DNA of 64,000 nucleotides from Anthoceros angustus (Eukaryota; Streptophyta; Anthocerotopsida; Anthocerotales; Anthocerotaceae), in contig VJWM01000226.1 of NCBI GenBank assembly GCA_010909165.1, positions 231,605-295,604 of the forward strand, given 5' to 3'. Positions within the stretch are counted from its first letter, which is position 1. Each line of letters begins with the position of its first letter. Below the pieces are notes generated by a model. That model saw only the letters and a program-made list of their open reading frames with translations. It searched no databases and was not told where the DNA came from. Below, piece by piece: positions 33,140 to 44,000 of the stretch. Both the position numbers and the translations under genes were made by a program.

Positions 33140-34080
33140 GGGATGGACCTCTTTATTGGAGAAAGAAGTGGCGGTGAAGGATGTTGGTGGTGGTTCTTTG
33201 GAGAGAAGGGAGTGAAAGATGGAAGGATGTTTTCTGTTATGGTTGTTTTCGGTTTTCATGGATTTGATCCAATCCATCATGCGATTCGCGCTAACTGTTT
33301 CTGCTTTCGGTTTGAGTTGGCGCAGTTAACAATATGGTTGACTTTGAAGGAGCTTGAGTTTGTTTCGAGGAAGGCGCAAAAGGCGGAGGTGCGTGAAAGG
33401 ACCGAACATGTCAAGAAGTTGCAAGGAAAGCCTGTGAATGTCAGGAAAGAAGAAGATGGCACACTCGTAGTCTTTGGTTTCAACGTTAGGGACATTTCAT
33501 ACGATATTACGAAAGATCTTATTGGGGTGAGTTCATCGTTAGTGTGTTTGGGCCGATAGCTGGGAAGAAGAAGGATTCAAGTGGTCTCGGTGTTGCAAGT
33601 TGCAAGGTGATTTCCAGTAGCAGTGGGAAAGCATTGATGATTTGTGTTATTGTGTGTCGGGCGGCCCTCCGAGGGAAGAAGTTCATTCCTCGGAAGATGG
33701 CACTTGGAGTGCTTGTGGAAGTTGAAGGTGTTTCCATTGGTGGTTCACTTATGACAAGACAACAAAGGCACTTGGCGGGGTGTGGTTGAAGGCGACAAAA
33801 AGAAGATGCGTGCGAGGATGTTCTTGTGGAGGACAACGAAGTTGAGGTACATATGTTTGTGGATGGCGGTCAAGCGAAGGGACCTTCTGGCGAGGAGAGT
33901 ATTAGCGGACACGCTCTCATGCTCGAGAGTCCAAGGTGCTAGCCTCTTGATGAGCAGTTCAGGCGTGGCCCATCCGGGACAGGAAGAGCTTGAAACAAAG
34001 CAGGCCATGGTGGAAACTGCTGCGACCAAAGATCCGGTGGAGTCCACTTCTCATGATGAGGTTGCGCACGAATTCATACA
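33140..34080 (+). pseudogene. Damaged tandem copy of the 32.1-33.1 kb block
   Basis: It repeats 32135-33135 in order: ATGGACCTCTTTATTGGAGA, the MADF-equivalent stretch (now a Leu codon frame), HVKKLQGKPVNV, GFNVRDISY, the Lys-rich end and the VDGGQA stretch. Many 1-8 bp deletions destroy the frame. It lacks the TAG seen in copy 1 (GACAACTAGGAAG becomes GACAACGAAG). Confidence 0.8.
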
Positions 34081-34615
34081 CGGGACAGACAGCGGTGGGG
34101 TGTGTGGCCCTGAGAGCAAGTCCAGGACTTGGCCTATGTTTAGACGTCATGGCACCTTCCTGGAAGGTTCTCTAGAGGATCTTGTAGTTGTTACAGAGCA
34201 GGTGAAGCATAAAGAGAAAGTTCTCTTGGAGGTCTATGAGGAAGTTGACAAGCTGAAAAAAGGGTTGGGCGAACTGGCCTTGAGAAGTATGAGCTGAGAG
34301 CTGCGTCAACCAGTCAAGAAGTGAAGACAACCAAGATTAGTTCTTTGGAGAAAAGGGAGGAGAGCTCAGTGTCTGAACTTGCCACTTGGCAGCAGAAGCT
34401 GCACACGGCTAAGGAGTCTGTGGAGATATGGAGAAAAGCGGTGGCCCAGCATGAGCAAGACATAGCGGCACACCGTGAACTATCTTCCTTGATGAGGCGA
34501 CCAGCAGGGCCTCTTTGGCCACCAGCTTGGATTGAAGCCCCGCTTGACTGTAGAGGTCCTGGGGAGTTGAAGCTGAATGCTTGTCCCTTATGTACCAGGT
34601 ATGTTGCGTGATGAA
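34080..34615 (+). pseudogene. Coiled-coil segment leading to CPLC, one frameshift
   Basis: 34086-34297 encodes LEDLVVVTEQVKHKEKVLLE with heptad-like spacing; the frame breaks at about 34290 and resumes at 34321-34611 (SSVSELATWQQKLHTAKESV, then ...ELKLNACPLC). A donor-like GTATGT follows CPLCTR. Together with the next entry this looks like one multi-exon gene: coiled coil, then a split RING-like zinc site. Confidence 0.5.
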
Positions 34616-35128
34616 GTTTGGCTGTCACCTCTTTCTTATCAATGGTCTGAATCCTAATTTTGGATAAATGCATAGTACACCATGTGTACAGTGCACTGTG
34701 CAGAGAGACACAGACTGTGCCTGCAGCACATTACTTTGTTGTGCTACCAGTCTTTTATGGTGTCGTACTGTGGTGGTCAGTCCGAATGTGGATGGTGGTG
34801 ATCTGGACCAGTAGCTATCGTGTTCTATGATAGTGCAATCTGTTCAAGTGGATGGTGCTGTTGTGGGCCACTAGCTGTCGTGTTCTGTGATAGTGCAGTG
34901 TGCTCCAAGTGAGGTGGTAGTTATGGTGGTGCACTGATTATGATGCTTTGGAGCACCTTCCACGTGATAGTGATAATTATGGAGCTGCACTGGTTATGGT
35001 GCAGTGGAGCACCTTCCAGCCTTTGTTCAAGTGGAGGCGATGTCATGGTGCCGGTTGTAGTGGTCTAGGTTGAAGTGGATGCTTAATCAAGTGCATGTGG
35101 GTGAAGTAGAAGCTGACCACTTGAAGTG
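34616..35128. other. Intron-like stretch between CPLC and the RING-like exon
   Basis: It is GT-rich with loose repeats of TGGTGCACTG and AGCACCTTCCA type (34900-35020). No ORF of note. I read it as an intron, but no acceptor fits the phase exactly. Confidence 0.35.
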
Positions 35129-35932
35129 GCCTTGTGCAAGTGGTATGGGGCACATAACTTTTCATTCCTTCCTTGTGGACACTCCTACCACGACTTTTGC
35201 CTCTACCAGCATTTGAGGGAGAGCAGTGCGTGTGCTTTTCGTTCTTGTGGCTTAGAGGTTCCCCGCACATGGTTGATGGCAAAGGGCTGGGCTTCTAGTG
35301 CTACGTGTGTGTCATCTAACATGGTGAGGCGGGAAGCCATGCAGTTGGAGGAGTGGGGTGCTGAATTTTATGACACTATTGTAGTTTTAGGCGGACTAGG
35401 AAGTCGGCTGGAAAGAGTGCAGGGTTCTTTGATGTTGCCAACACCGCCACTGCACATACAGGCGGCATCACCAGGCGGGACAGGTTCTTCCCTACGGTTT
35501 TCGCCATTTCGGCGGCTGGACACACCAGGAACAGGGACACCAAGGGGTGCATGCACGCCAGTATCTCGGATTGCAGATCAGTTGAGCGATCTCACGCGAA
35601 AAGTGGTGGCCAATTTGTGGCACAGAAATCTGACCATGTGTCCAATTAATCAAGAAGTAGTGATGGTGGAGCAGACTCCATCTGATCAAATGATGTATGT
35701 GGGCAACCAAGAAAGGGCCACAGTGGGGGAGACTACGGCAACGCAGTTGCCGGTGAGCCCAGAGGTATTGGCTATTGGCGAGAAGGCGGTGGTGGATATG
35801 ATGGCCGTTTTAGGAGGTATACACCATATGGAGAATCCTGGCAATGATGGAGCATCAGGTGGAACATGTGGGGTGACTGTAAGCAAGGCGCCAACATCCG
35901 GTTGTGCGAAGGAGGAACAACCAACAGCCTGA
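35129..35932 (+). CDS. RING-like zinc-binding segment, hypothetical
   Basis: The ORF starts inside an exon (no ATG). FLPCGHSYHDFCLYQHL then ACAFRSCG gives C-x-H-x2-H-x2-C ... C-x4-C, the second half of a RING-type site; the first half (CPLC) lies 0.5 kb upstream. The rest is low-complexity with TPGTGTPRGA and VVDMMAVLGGIHHME. If assembled it could be an E3-ligase-like or repeat-encoded zinc protein. I do not know its function. Confidence 0.5.
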   Translation, partial: ALCKWYGAHNFSFLPCGHSYHDFCLYQHLRESSACAFRSCGLEVPRTWLMAKGWASSATCVSSNMVRREAMQLEEWGAEFYDTIVVLGGLGSRLERVQGSLMLPTPPLHIQAASPGGTGSSLRFSPFRRLDTPGTGTPRGACTPVSRIADQLSDLTRKVVANLWHRNLTMCPINQEVVMVEQTPSDQMMYVGNQERATVGETTATQLPVSPEVLAIGEKAVVDMMAVLGGIHHMENPGNDGASGGTCGVTVSKAPTSGCAKEEQPTA

Positions 35933-36154
35933 CAATCCAAAGCGGTGGTTGCACTTGAGGGGCCACATGAGCTATCAAACTAGTGGTTGCACTTGAGGGG
36001 GTCACATGAGTCACAACCTCTGGACCTAGCTGCAGGTCCCGTGCATCACAATCTCAGCAATCGGGGACATAATAGTAGTCCCTTCATCTCTTGAGCCCCA
36101 CGCATCTAGGGATGTGTTGCTGAATACCATGCTGCACATTCGCTTGGCATCCAT

Positions 36155-36679
36155 GTGCCAGGTCTGCCTGACCATACACAAGCAGGTTGTGGTGAGGTCG
36201 CACTTGCTGAGCATCCCACATCAGAGCTATCGGCAAGGCTGCAAGCTGCGAACAAGAGTGCTGCTGACCATGAGAAGGCAGCAACTCAGGAGCTATTGCC
36301 ATCTTGTGCTCCCCAGGAGGAAGTTGGTGCACATGTCCATAGTGTGAAGGCTCCCTTCATGCAGCCATTGCTTACCTCTGCCGCTGATGTTGGAGAACCC
36401 ATGCTGGACATTGAAGGATGTAGCGGTGGTGGACATACATTGGACACGAGGGTAGGTCAGCTGCCTTTAACACCGGGTGGAGCAAAGCGCAAATCTGTAG
36501 AGGGAGCTAGGAAGGTACCAGCTGCGAAACAACATAGACAAGAGGAGGAAGAAGAGGCAGAAGATGAAGAGATTGAAGAGGACTACTCGTGCATACAGGG
36601 ACAACTTTGCGGTGTTGGCGAAATGCAAGAAGCGGTGAGCGTTTACATCATCAAATGCAACAAGCGCCTGACAGAATGA
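36155..36679 (+). CDS. Hypothetical acidic ORF with nuclear-signal-like patch
   Basis: The 174-aa frame contains GGAKRKSVEGARKVPAAKQH followed by an acidic run EEEEEAEDEEIEED and a short end. The order basic patch then acidic run is common in chromatin-linked and transposon-encoded proteins. It may be a further exon of the RING-like gene just upstream. No family recognised. Confidence 0.4.
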   Translation: MPGLPDHTQAGCGEVALAEHPTSELSARLQAANKSAADHEKAATQELLPSCAPQEEVGAHVHSVKAPFMQPLLTSAADVGEPMLDIEGCSGGGHTLDTRVGQLPLTPGGAKRKSVEGARKVPAAKQHRQEEEEEAEDEEIEEDYSCIQGQLCGVGEMQEAVSVYIIKCNKRLTE

Positions 36680-37714
36680 AGGTGCAGGTGGTATGAAGAG
36701 CCGGCCCGGAAATGGTTGTTCAGGGGATCTACTATGAGCGTGAAGGGGAACACAAAGGAGTTTACAAACTCAGGAATGACAAGCCTCCTTTGCCAGTTGT
36801 TTTGCACCGTGTATGATTATCCTTTGCAAGGTTTGAATTCAAAGTGCCACCTAGACATAGAAATGCGCTGGAAGAAAGGGAGGTCAACGTTGTTGGTTGG
36901 AGCCCAAAGCGAGAAGCGTCTTGAAGAATGGCGGTTACAGTGAGAAGCTTGCTGGCATGTGTGGGTTGGTTTCAGCTCCGTATGTTAGTTGATTATGTTG
37001 ACATTTATTGGTTGCTGCTTGTTTCTATTTGCAGAGCAGCAGAAGATGACAACTCCTGTGCGGAGTCTGGTGGCCAATCTTACACTGTAGATGATTGACT
37101 GGCACTGCCTGCCCACACTCCTAGCATGAACAGGCTGAAGAGGAAGAGTGTGGAATACTAGGAGATTGCAGGGTTTTTGCTATGTGTGGGGAGTCAGCGT
37201 TGTGACTCCCTTGTGTGTTTAGTCTTCGTTTGGCTTGGTTTCAGCAGGTCGTGTGTTGGTATTGTGTGCTTACTTGTAGCGGAGCAGACTCTCCGCGATA
37301 AGGCGGGAACTGCGGCAGAATAGCAGACCAAACTGTGAAACTACCAAACTACCAAACAGACTCTTCGTCATTGTTTTTAATATCCACAAGATCCACTCAT
37401 CGCGTACATCGGTTTGTTGCGCTACACACGGTCAACATGGGAATGCTGGTAGTGTGTCAGACCATATATTGGAAATATGATACCGATTATTCTTTGTACG
37501 CTCACCCTATCGATAATGCGACGAAACACCCCTAGTATGGGAACACCCCTAGTATGGGGCATAAAAAGTGAACACCAAGCGGTGCTAGGCCAAACCCGCC
37601 CGCCAACCATGCCCGTGTCAATGGCGACGATGTCTGGATCCTTCCTCAATTACTCCGAGGCCGGACGCTAAGGTTTCTTCCTACAACACCCAAAGCCAGG
37701 TTTGAACAAAGCTC
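36680..37714. other. Spacer
   Basis: The short ORF at 36716-36943 may be a further exon of the upstream gene. Otherwise nothing recognisable. Confidence 0.35.
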
Positions 37715-38215
37715 TCAACCTGTCACTCCAGAACATGATGAGGAGGTGGGCTCTATGGGGATAGGAGCAGGTCCATGAAGCTGAGCTCTTTCTTCCGCTC
37801 GGATTGTTCTCATCGTTTCGCGCCACTCTGCCAACACCGGGACATAGTAGTCGTGCTTCGCTGTTGCCTTTTGCAATGATGCCCAACATTTCGCCGTATT
37901 TCGTGAAGAGAAGCCGGGGGGAGTTGCCTTCCGAGTCCTCTTGTTTCCTCTACCGGCAAGGTTCTCTTCCCCCAATCCGCCCAACCGTGTTCTTGCCCTA
38001 CCACGTGCGGCGGCCCCTTCCCCAGGCCGCTCGTTCACCACTTCCCGGTGTGCAGCCTCATATCCCTCAGGGGGTGGAAGATCACCTTGAGCTGATGCAA
38101 CTGGAGGCTGTGCCTGTGAACCATCCTCCGCCTCGATCGCAACTTGTAAGTTCCCTGATGTTGACCTAGCATGCGAGGGAGTTAGCGATGCACCGCTGTT
38201 GCTTGCGGAAGCCAT
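37715..38215 (-). CDS. Hypothetical 166-aa protein
   Basis: ATG 38215 opens MASASNSGASLTPSHARSTS. An Ala/Arg/Gly-rich basic middle (AAARGRARTRLGG; GNKRTRKATPP) is followed by a helical KATAKHDYYVPVLAEWRETM region. Its make-up resembles the first ORF of the minus-strand SANT-like gene at 20.1 kb (Ala/Arg-rich start, basic middle). Possibly a repeat-encoded DNA-binding protein. No family recognised. Confidence 0.4.
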   Translation of the reverse strand: MASASNSGASLTPSHARSTSGNLQVAIEAEDGSQAQPPVASAQGDLPPPEGYEAAHREVVNERPGEGAAARGRARTRLGGLGEENLAGRGNKRTRKATPPGFSSRNTAKCWASLQKATAKHDYYVPVLAEWRETMRTIRAEERAQLHGPAPIPIEPTSSSCSGVTG

Positions 38216-39024
38216 GAGAGCTTATTTGTCTCTCGTCGCGGTCTGACGAGTGTATCTGAAGGGTCAATAGCGGCGATAGGCACCGCCGTTCTTTGGGAGG
38301 GTGAAGGGTTATCGAGCAAAGTGGTGCCGGAGGAACGCCTGATGGTGGCTCATCCAGGAATAATCGATGATTGAAGCGTTCAATCGCTGGTATGATGCCC
38401 AAACTCGTGTGCATCATTTATTGAAGCTAGATTGTTGTGGTTGTACGTGGGGTATGGCTGTATAATGTGATAGGAGTATAATGTGACCGGACGCAAATGA
38501 CGTGCTCCGCAGAAGACGGGTATCGATCCACCGCATACTGGCCACTGAGGTGGCATGGCCTATAAAGGGCTATCCGTGCAGAAAATGGTGCATATGAAGC
38601 AACAGTGAAACCAGGCAATCAACAACATGATATTTGAAGCGGCTGAATATACATCAAGCGGCTTTTGACGTGAATATACGCGAAACGGGGTTTTCGATGG
38701 GCATTGAAATGTGTATTTGAGCATACCTGGAAGAAGGCACACAATTAGGGTGTCGTGAATTTTATATCTTTAGCGGCTTACAATGGTAGACTAAGGGTTT
38801 GACCTGTGTAGACCATTGTTTTCAATGGAAATGATGCCCATGTCGTTAGTGCATGCCATTCGTTAAACAACGATGAAATGAACACGCGACCATCTGCGGC
38901 ATCGAGGAATGCATACGGCTATTTCTATATGCGTGCTATACATCCAATCCAGACACGGTCGATGTCATTGTGTACAAGAACCGAGGGCGTGAAGACCCTA
39001 AACACACCGTAAGTGACACACCTA
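38216..39024. other. Spacer
   Basis: No coding or RNA signal seen. The words AAGCGGCTGAATATAC (38638-38653) and their reverse complement near 40797-40815 suggest inverted copies of a short repeat. Confidence 0.4.
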
Positions 39025-39379
39025 GGCGCCGGCATGCCGGTGCCCAAGTCATGCTAGGCTACGTGCATTGGGCGCCGGCATGCCGGCGCCCAAGATTCAT
39101 GGCCTTTGGCAATGACTGCTGGACGTCCAACAAACACCCTCAGAAACTACGAAGCGTAATGGCTTCTCCGGTTGCTCAACATCGGTTAGACACCCTAGGC
39201 TAGTGGCTAAGAAACCACCGAACCGTGATGGCTTCTCCCGGCTATCAAAAACAAGGAGCATGGGGGAGCATAAGGGCATGATGAAGAAGAAGAAGAAAAA
39301 TGAGGGCATGAGGGCGCCGGCATGCCAGCGCCCTCATTTCAAGATATACTTTGTGCTTCCAATTATTTGTATATGGGAA

Positions 39380-39466
39380 AGTTAATGGAGTGGTAAGCCT
39401 TGCAAGTTGGAGATAAGAGGTCTTGGGTTCAAGTCTTCTTTTAGGGCGCCGGCATGCCGGCGCCCT
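39380..39466 (+). mobile_element. Possible tRNA-derived SINE-like copy with hairpin end
   Basis: AATGGAGTGGTAAGCC (A-box-like) and GGTCTTGGGTTCAAGTCTT (B-box-like GGTTCAAGTC) are about 38 bp apart, followed by TTTT and the GC palindrome. Spacing suits a pol III internal promoter. No tRNA cloverleaf fits well. Confidence 0.4.
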
Positions 39467-39477
39467 TTAAAGGTAAA

Positions 39478-40008
39478 CTTTTCATATTGTGTAGGGAATA
39501 GGTAATATGGATTGAAAATGAGAACATAGTTTGTGTTGTAAAAGAAATAGATGATTGGTTTGGTTTAAATTCCTTATTCTAATAATTTGTACACTTGAAT
39601 TGTCCGGCGCCCTAAAAGGTAAACTTTTCATATTGTGTAGGGAATAGGTAATATGGATTGAAAATGAGAGCATAGTTTGTGTTGTAAAAGAAATAGATGA
39701 TTGATTTGGTTTAAATTCCCTTATTCTAATAATTTGTACACTTGAATTGTCCGGCGCCCTAAAAGGTAAACTTTTCATATTGTGTAGGGAATAGGTAATA
39801 TGGATTGAAAATGAGAGCATAGTTTGTGTTGTAAAAGAAATAGATGATTGATTTGGTTTAAATTCCCTTATTCTAATAATTTGTACACTTGAATTGTGTA
39901 GGGAATAGGTAATATGGATTGAAAATGAGAGCATAGTTTGTGTTGTAAAAGAAATAGATGATTGATTTGGTTTAAATTCCCTTATTCTAATAATTTGTAC
40001 ACTTGAAC
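39478..40008. repeat. 147-bp satellite, about 3.7 copies
   Basis: CTTTTCATATTGTGTAGGGA recurs at 39478, 39624 and 39771 (146-147 bp spacing); a fourth, left-truncated unit begins near 39895. Copies are nearly identical. The minus-strand ORF 40033-39482 is a product of the repeat. Confidence 0.92.
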
Positions 40009-40511
40009 TCAAAATCATGGAAATTATTTTCAAATTTCAACGGTTTTCTAAGCACGCGTTTGAAATTACCCATGCCCTAATATTCATGATCACAAATTTC
40101 ACTTGAATCGAACGGTAAGAGAGACATGGCGCCAAGTTTCTTCCCTATTCTCGAGCTCCGTGTAGGCGACTATCTTTCTGAGGTCATAGCAATTGAATAC
40201 GTTTTTGTATGTTGGACACCATCTTTGTGAGCGACCAAAGTGCGTCGTGATCGGAAGTGTGAAAGGTGGTGTGTTTTTCTCATTCTCTTGCGCAAACAAG
40301 CGATCGTGGCCTAATATATGTAAGTCATAATGTGCATGGGTGCGGGACAAGTGGTTGTAAGCCCTAGTGTTAATGCGACGCTTGGGCACAGCGCTCATAG
40401 AAAACCTATTTAAGGACGCCGGCATGCCGGCGCCCTATGGAGGGAGCATAAGAGCATAGGGTGCTAGCATATTGGCACCTTCATTAGCATGTATTATTTG
40501 CGTATCATAAA

Positions 40512-40630
40512 GTTTTGTTGTCTGCTAAAGTTGGTAAAGTGGTAAAAAACTCGGCTAAGAATCATAGGTCGCGAGTTCGAGATCCAATTGTAGTTTTTAT
40601 ATTAGTTAAGTTGAGTTTCTTTTAGGGCGC
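40512..40630 (+). mobile_element. Second possible tRNA-like SINE copy
   Basis: AAGTTGGTAAAGTGGTAA (A-box-like) and CGCGAGTTCGAGATCC (B-box-like GTTCGANNTCC) are about 40 bp apart, then T-rich sequence and TTTTAGGGCGC, the same junction as the copy at 39.4 kb but with the palindrome truncated. Confidence 0.4.
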
Positions 40631-41043
40631 GACATCTTCATACACCTACTTGTAGTGCACCATACAGGCAAAATTTTGTCCAAACGGACCAAACCGCGAC
40701 GAGGCAAGAATAAGACCCAAATGCGTGAGAACATTAAGAATCATGGGTTTTGGGACTGTATAGTGAATCTGAAATTGGTCTGGGGTTTCTGAAAGCGGCT
40801 TCGTATATTCAGCCGCTTCAAATATTATCGTGTTAATCGTATCAACAGCGTGCACTCCGCGTGAATGCTTTTACCCAGTTTAGAAACTGCACAAATAGAA
40901 ACCCGAGGTGATGTGGAAGGTAATCTCCCCTGGGTGCGCAACTTCTCCAACTGACAAGCATCGTGTACTGATTACGTCAGATAAGGCACAAACAACAATT
41001 CCTATCTGGGTCTCACCAAAAATTCAAAGAATCTTTTCCCATT
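40631..41043. other. Spacer
   Basis: Nothing recognisable. It may contain the 3' end of the minus-strand transposase element that follows. Confidence 0.35.
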
Positions 41044-44000
41044 TCATTCCTCCCCTGCATCAGACTGTCTGTTATGGTCTCTCACCAAATCGTCAAACGT
41101 CTGGACAAGGTCAGGTGGCACACTGTACACCACTGAATCTCCCCTTTGCGTGATAGTGAGGTCAAACTTGCATGTCACCACCTCGGAGAAAGGATGCATG
41201 CCCCAGTCCAGTGTGTCGAAACCGCCTCCCTGTTCATTGTCGTAATACTGACCCAGCACCACTATGTCTCCAGCAATAAACCTATGTCTGCTCCAAGGAC
41301 ATTGTCGCGCTGCAGGAAGGCGGTGTGGTCCTTGCACACACTGGACGAGGTAATAGGTTGCACCCTCATCTGCAACCTCTGCAAACACAAGGAAATTATC
41401 ACCCACTTCCAGCATCTCCGCCATGTTGGTGACATCTTCGGACTCGTCTTCAACATCTGCCTGACATTGCTCGGCCTGCATAGCTTCCACAACCTGGAAG
41501 GTATCTGCTGCCTAAGTTGTCGCCGTGTCTGAACACCTAATTGAATCTCTGAATGTGGACGTATTGTGATGTCTTCCCACAATCCGGCATGTGGTACCGA
41601 TTCACGATCCATGTTTCTTTATGCATGCAGCACAAAAGCATGCCAGGTTGTGCATTCTCAGTTTTGTTGGGTCAGCAGCATCGTAGCCATTAATGCTATG
41701 ACAACTCTTGGAGCCTGGAATGGCATCACAAGCCCATTTTTCCCGGCGGTTGACATCATTGGGCCCAACAAGCCAGAACGTGCGGTGCACTCCGTGCACC
41801 GCACTGGGATACGATGCTGCTGCTCCTCCAGATATTGTGGAGCGAAGAAATGCAACAACGTCTGCAGCATTCTACATTCGCTGTGCTCCAGGCTGAGACT
41901 CTTGCGCACGCAGAGCACGCTTCAAAATGGCTCCAGCTCCATCGTGTTCACCCTTCCCATGGCCACTACCAAAATAGGACCATAACATGTTGCACCCTCC
42001 TGTTATACTTGGATACCTCGCCACATAGTACGATGGTCGGCATGCCTTGAACTGGGACGCTGCGCCATCTGACCATACCCAGTGTTCCCGAGGCCCTAGA
42101 AACCCAGAGTCCTGCATCCACTGCCAATGGAGACCCAAGCAATGCTGCACAAAAAGGGTATCGTGTAGCATGTCGTCACTAACAAAAAAGTGATAATGCT
42201 TGTGGATACCAGCACAAATATTAGCGGATCAACCTCCCGTCCGTCTCAGAAAACAAGGACCAAAATTGTAACTTGGTCGTTATACGGTGCATTGGTGGAT
42301 TTCGCTCGCACACCAAAGGCGTAGTTTTGTGAGAAGTCCAAAAGCGACAACATCTTTGGGAAACAATTGCACAGTGATCGAAATTCCAGGCCACCACCTT
42401 TGCGAAATCATGCAAAATAAAAGCCCGCAACTTGTCTTTCAAGTACAGACCATGTCCATGGTGTGTCTCCATGAAATAACTTAATCGCTTCTTGTCACCA
42501 CCTCCATTTTTCCCCCAATCGAAGCACCTCCGTTCATGGTAACATTCGGCATGACGTCAATCTTTGGTTTCCACAGGACAAAAGCACCTTCGCACTCCAC
42601 GTACATTGCACGAAAGGCAATCCAGTTGTGCCATTCGTAATCCACCTCTTTGTCACAAAGGCTGAGCCAATGCTCTCACCGATGAATAGCTTGATGTAGG
42701 GGCCACGGCGCAGGGCTGGCATCTGCAGGGCGACAAACGCCGCAATCACATGGGCAGCCTCCACAAGGGTGTATTCGAAATGGTATGTCGCAAAGCATTG
42801 GTACATCCTTTAGAAATGCCATTTCCACGTGATACCGCAACAAACATTCCTCTCCGCAAGCTCTTCACAAAATATGGCTTCAACTTCTCAAATGCACTTT
42901 GTCCAATGGATGCCGGATCTTGTCTCGAACCGAAGGAAAAATTCACCGCCATCCACCATGCACTCCAAAACTTGTTGATCAAGCTATCATTGGCCACCAG
43001 TTGTGAACTCCATTATAAGTGCCACCACCACAGCCCAGGAGGCTCCCTATTCACCGATGGCGAACACCACCCTCAACTATGAGGCCCACCACCATGTCGG
43101 GAAAGACCAGCTTCCACTAAGGGAGACTAGAATCTATCGAGGGAGGCCACCATCCACTATGAGGTAGACCACCATCCGCTTTGAGGCTCACCACCATGCA
43201 CTAAGACCCACACCTCCATCCACTATGAGGCAGACCAGCTTCCACTGAGAGGGAGACCAGAATCCTCTATGAGGGAGGCCACCAACCACTTAGAGGCAGA
43301 ACAAAATCCTCTATGAGGTAGACCACCAGCCACTGTGAAGGTCACCACCGTGCACTAAGACCCACACCTCCCTCCACTATGAGGCACACTAGCATCCACT
43401 TTGTGGCAAACCACAATCCACCAAGACAAACACCACAAACCACTAAAAGGGAGACCAACATCCACCAAGAGGGACAGTGCCTTCCACTCAGAGTCACAGT
43501 AAGAGGGTCATCACCAGCCACATGGATGGTGGTGACCACCATACACTAGGACCCACCAGCATCCACTAAAGGCAAACCCCCAACTACATGAACGGCACAC
43601 CATCATCCAGAATGAGGGTGCCCACCATTCACAGATAACCACACCAATGTCCATTGTCCACGAGAAGCAGACCTGTATGGTACTCACAGAGAGCTGGACG
43701 TCGATCCACAATCTACCACACCAGTTGCAAGTGAGGCAGACCACCATGTGCATTCGGGATCAGCAGTACCAACAGTCTAGTTTCCCACAAAGAATTGACC
43801 AAACAACAAAAGGTCGCACACATATGCGGGACAGAGATTTTCCTAGGCTAGTGCCTGCACGCTACCTTCCACCCAGGGTATCCCATCTGGGAAGCAACGT
43901 TGCATGCAGGGAAAGCCTATGAAAATGCCTGTATATGGCAACAGTGCAACAATGGAAGTGCTGAACACCAAAGTACCGGAGTGAAGCAAACAATGTGGCA

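Larger units (their letters stand above)
39025..40436. repeat. Five copies of a 20-26 bp GC palindrome
   Basis: The core GGCGCCGGCATGCCGGCGCC (or one mismatch) occurs at 39025-39044, 39068-39093 (perfect over 26 bp), 39308-39336, 39443-39466 and 40415-40436. Surrounding DNA is AT-rich. Half-cores CCGGCGCCC also start each 147-bp satellite unit. Each palindrome could form a stable hairpin. Confidence 0.9.

Noticed and set aside
39482-40033. 183-aa minus-strand ORF with internal repeats
   Set aside because: It is the translation of the 147-bp satellite; unit length divisible by three explains the open frame.
39380-40630. Functional tRNA genes
   Set aside because: A/B-box-like motifs are present, but I could not build acceptor or anticodon stems; SINE-like remnants fit better.
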